From: Sinosporangium album
Lineage (GTDB): Bacteria; Actinomycetota; Actinomycetes; Streptosporangiales; Streptosporangiaceae
Reading direction: 5' to 3'
Assembly: GCF_900100605.1 (NCBI RefSeq)
Contig: NZ_FNCN01000008.1
Location: 62,001 to 126,000 of the forward strand
Length of the DNA stretch: 64,000 bases
Position 1 is the first letter of the stretch. Every line of letters begins with the position of its first letter. Both the position numbers and the translations under genes were made by a program. The notes beneath the pieces were generated by a model that saw only the letters and a list, made by a program, of their open reading frames with translations, was not told the DNA's origin and searched no databases. Positions 63,501-64,000 of this stretch are shown in pieces.

Positions 63501-64000
63501 CGGACGCCGTACTCGGCGCCGACAGCCCCGCCTCCCTCCACGAGAACGCGTCCGACTCGGCGAAGAACCACGACGGGGACGCCCAGCACGGGGACTCGGG
63601 CGACGCCGACCGGCCACGCACCGCCGCCGATAAACCCGGCAAACCCAGCGAGACCGGCAAGGTCTCCACGTCCTCGGCCCGGTCCGGTGGGGCCAAGCCC
63701 GCCGCGAGCACGTCGGAGGCCGAAGACGCGCCGCCGCCGGAATCCGAACCGGCCTCGCCGGCGAGGGCCTCCCTGGGGGCGGACGACGCCTCCTGGAGCG
63801 ACTCGGGCGAAACACGTAAGCACCCGACGATGGGAAGCCCGGCGTCGGAGCCCGCATCCACGCCCGCATCGGGCTGGTCCTCCAGGTCTGCCCCCGGCTC
63901 CGCGTCCGGGGCCGACTCGGCGCCACGGGCGTCCACCTCGGCCTATGGCAAGGCCGAGCCCAAGGCCGCCTCTCCGAAGGCGGGTGTCCGGGACGAGGAG
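60599..64000 (+). CDS. Ser/Thr protein kinase with giant low-complexity tail (runs off window end)
   Basis: Hanks-type kinase; 1134 codons seen without a stop. Kinase domain about residues 16-280: G-loop EPIGQGGMGVVW, Lys47 in TVAVKEVRYGG, catalytic HRDVKPENVLL (Asp144), TDFGIATLE (DFG at 162) and AGTPAFIAPERLRG. After residue ~285 the chain is Pro/Ala-rich, with GDAQQGRG repeats. From about residue 530 to the end it is repetitive Gly/Ser/Thr/Asp/Lys sequence (KSGTGKSGTG, GPDANAGKPGTADL). No transmembrane helix or PASTA domain seen so far. GGAGGGGG eight bases before the GTG supports the start; ATG directly follows. Substrates unknown. Confidence 0.9.
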   Translation, partial: MMQWDGEHRNDRRIADRYHLLEPIGQGGMGVVWRAHDELLDRTVAVKEVRYGGGLGDEKHVLNRRMMREARAAARLTHPNVVVVYDVIEEDHRPWIVMQLVPSRSLGQVIRADGPLKPRRVADIGLQVLDALRGAHRAGVLHRDVKPENVLLAHDGRVVLTDFGIATLETETALTMTGLAGTPAFIAPERLRGLPARRESDLWSLGATLYAAVEGKSPHDRGMAMATMHSVLNDAPALPRNAGPLFPVLDGLLRKEPVQRLTYDEAADMLRKVMEGHSPTMPFGVVAPRPPAASPAAEPIPETGHHASPARPAGPGDAGKRPGRNPYQGQGDAQQGRGNAQQGRGDAPRLRGHAPVAGTVRPRRPAPPPEPPAADDVEIATRKSRLPGTAGPGPAAARYGTDAAEAPATRRPAPGATSESRAAEKSLLEPSEAVGGRPSSARSHGGLPEVDAPRTPSTSASGKTAKGRKPGAGGAAAAGKAAKADGPAPAGAAAASGDPLEDDALTSPSLVMPAILDDAPPPSGGDAAPGMTVTASPAKGKTGAGTASTGKAGTSAAKSGTGKAASGTADAAKSGTGKSGTGAAGKGKPGTGQAKTGSGSSDADTSDAGKPGRSSSGKSADKSRIAGPGTDVTDTDKSGTSGPDANAGKPGTADLYTDTAGTDKSATSDTGSGTPRSTSSRATPTGSDKSDLPDSGPDDLDTDATDTGTPTPGKPGSATPSPDSTSKPGTSRTGKTSTGKTGTSGPDTNAGKPGTADLDTDTTGTDTAGTDTAGTDGGSLSTGARTLGTGSSRTAPTSSDKSGTSGSDADIDGLDSDGTDSDAATPGKPGSAAPDLDTASTSKPDLSGLDTDTSDKDAAETDTASTGTAGTGSMSASARKPKADSPDNASTGTGKPGASGSDAADAAQPASGDPDLDAADAEAASGTAATGKARSRTTGSGKSKSGATGSSATGSSKAGTGKPGAGSADAVLGADSPASLHENASDSAKNHDGDAQHGDSGDADRPRTAADKPGKPSETGKVSTSSARSGGAKPAASTSEAEDAPPPESEPASPARASLGADDASWSDSGETRKHPTMGSPASEPASTPASGWSSRSAPGSASGADSAPRASTSAYGKAEPKAASPKAGVRDEE
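62194..64000 (+). repeat. repetitive coding segment of the kinase tail
   Basis: Degenerate short repeats based on GGCAAG, TCCGGCAC and GACACGG give KSGT, KPGT, GTDTAG and TSGPD units. A longer unit, SGPDANAGKPGTADL, recurs (around 62519 and 62830). Direct stretches such as ACGGACACGGCGGGC are repeated in tandem near 62890. Reverse-strand ORFs here are by-products of the composition. Confidence 0.85.

Noticed and set aside
61792-63936. Long minus-strand ORFs opposite the kinase tail
   Set aside because: They mirror the repetitive composition of the kinase reading frame; no start context and no recognisable domain.

Overview
The window is a gene-dense stretch of a very GC-rich actinobacterial chromosome. 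Codons are strongly GC3-biased, GTG starts are frequent, and several genes look leaderless (a TANNNT box 6-8 bases before the start codon). The core order polA, livHMGF, livK, pdtaR, pyk, gltBD, lgt, trpABC, hisI, his operon, dnaE matches the conserved chromosomal core of Streptomyces and relatives. Gene content (VIT1, degenerate DAHP-synthase/chorismate mutase, missing trpE in the trp cluster) suggests a Streptosporangiales-type organism (inference; no species can be named).

Layout. 1-2.7 kb: the 5' part of polA, a hotdog thioesterase, and a decayed scar in which 3' pieces of aztD and aztA (zinc uptake) abut. 2.9-8.6 kb: a complete branched-chain amino acid ABC importer (livHMGF on +, binding protein convergent on -). 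9.0-9.9 kb: ANTAR response regulator pdtaR and an odd tRNA with a CAA anticodon. 10-14.5 kb: SDR oxidoreductase, Eis-type acetyltransferase, a vapBC toxin-antitoxin cassette flanked by a 61-bp perfect direct repeat that copies the 3' end and terminator of the adjacent pyk gene, and pyk itself. 14.6-25.2 kb: DUF2784 membrane protein, secreted subtilase, glutamate synthase gltBD, and a BpsA-family (branched polyamine synthase-like) protein. 25.3-30.6 kb: two paralogous membrane-anchored proteins coupled to a VIT1-type transporter, lgt, a DsbA-like thioredoxin and a MauE/DoxX-type membrane protein.

30.9-47.1 kb: amino acid biosynthesis. trpCBA is coupled to hisI and two small membrane proteins. 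A heterodimeric ABC exporter follows. After two small plus-strand genes comes the his operon hisD-C-B-(52 aa)-H-(112 aa)-priA-ridA-hisF on the minus strand. There is no trpF or trpE nearby; the hisA gene has the features of bifunctional PriA, which would supply the TrpF step.

47.4-57.5 kb: YbaK-type deacylase, amidase, a membrane protein, a MurA paralogue carrying Asp in place of the catalytic Cys, a class A penicillin-binding protein, and dnaE. dnaE is visibly less GC-biased than its neighbours and is preceded by a frameshifted relic of a second dnaE 5' end. 57.9-64 kb: an amino acid permease; a chorismate mutase fused to a degenerate DAHP-synthase-like domain with a Tyr/Phe-containing leader peptide and terminator hairpin upstream (probable attenuator); and a Ser/Thr kinase with an extremely long, repetitive Gly/Ser/Thr/Asp/Lys-rich tail that runs off the window.

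No CRISPR array, rRNA, prophage or intact transposase was seen. The most unusual signals are the repeat-flanked vapBC cassette, the aromatic leader with its degenerate enzyme, the dnaE relic, the azt scar and the atypical tRNA.
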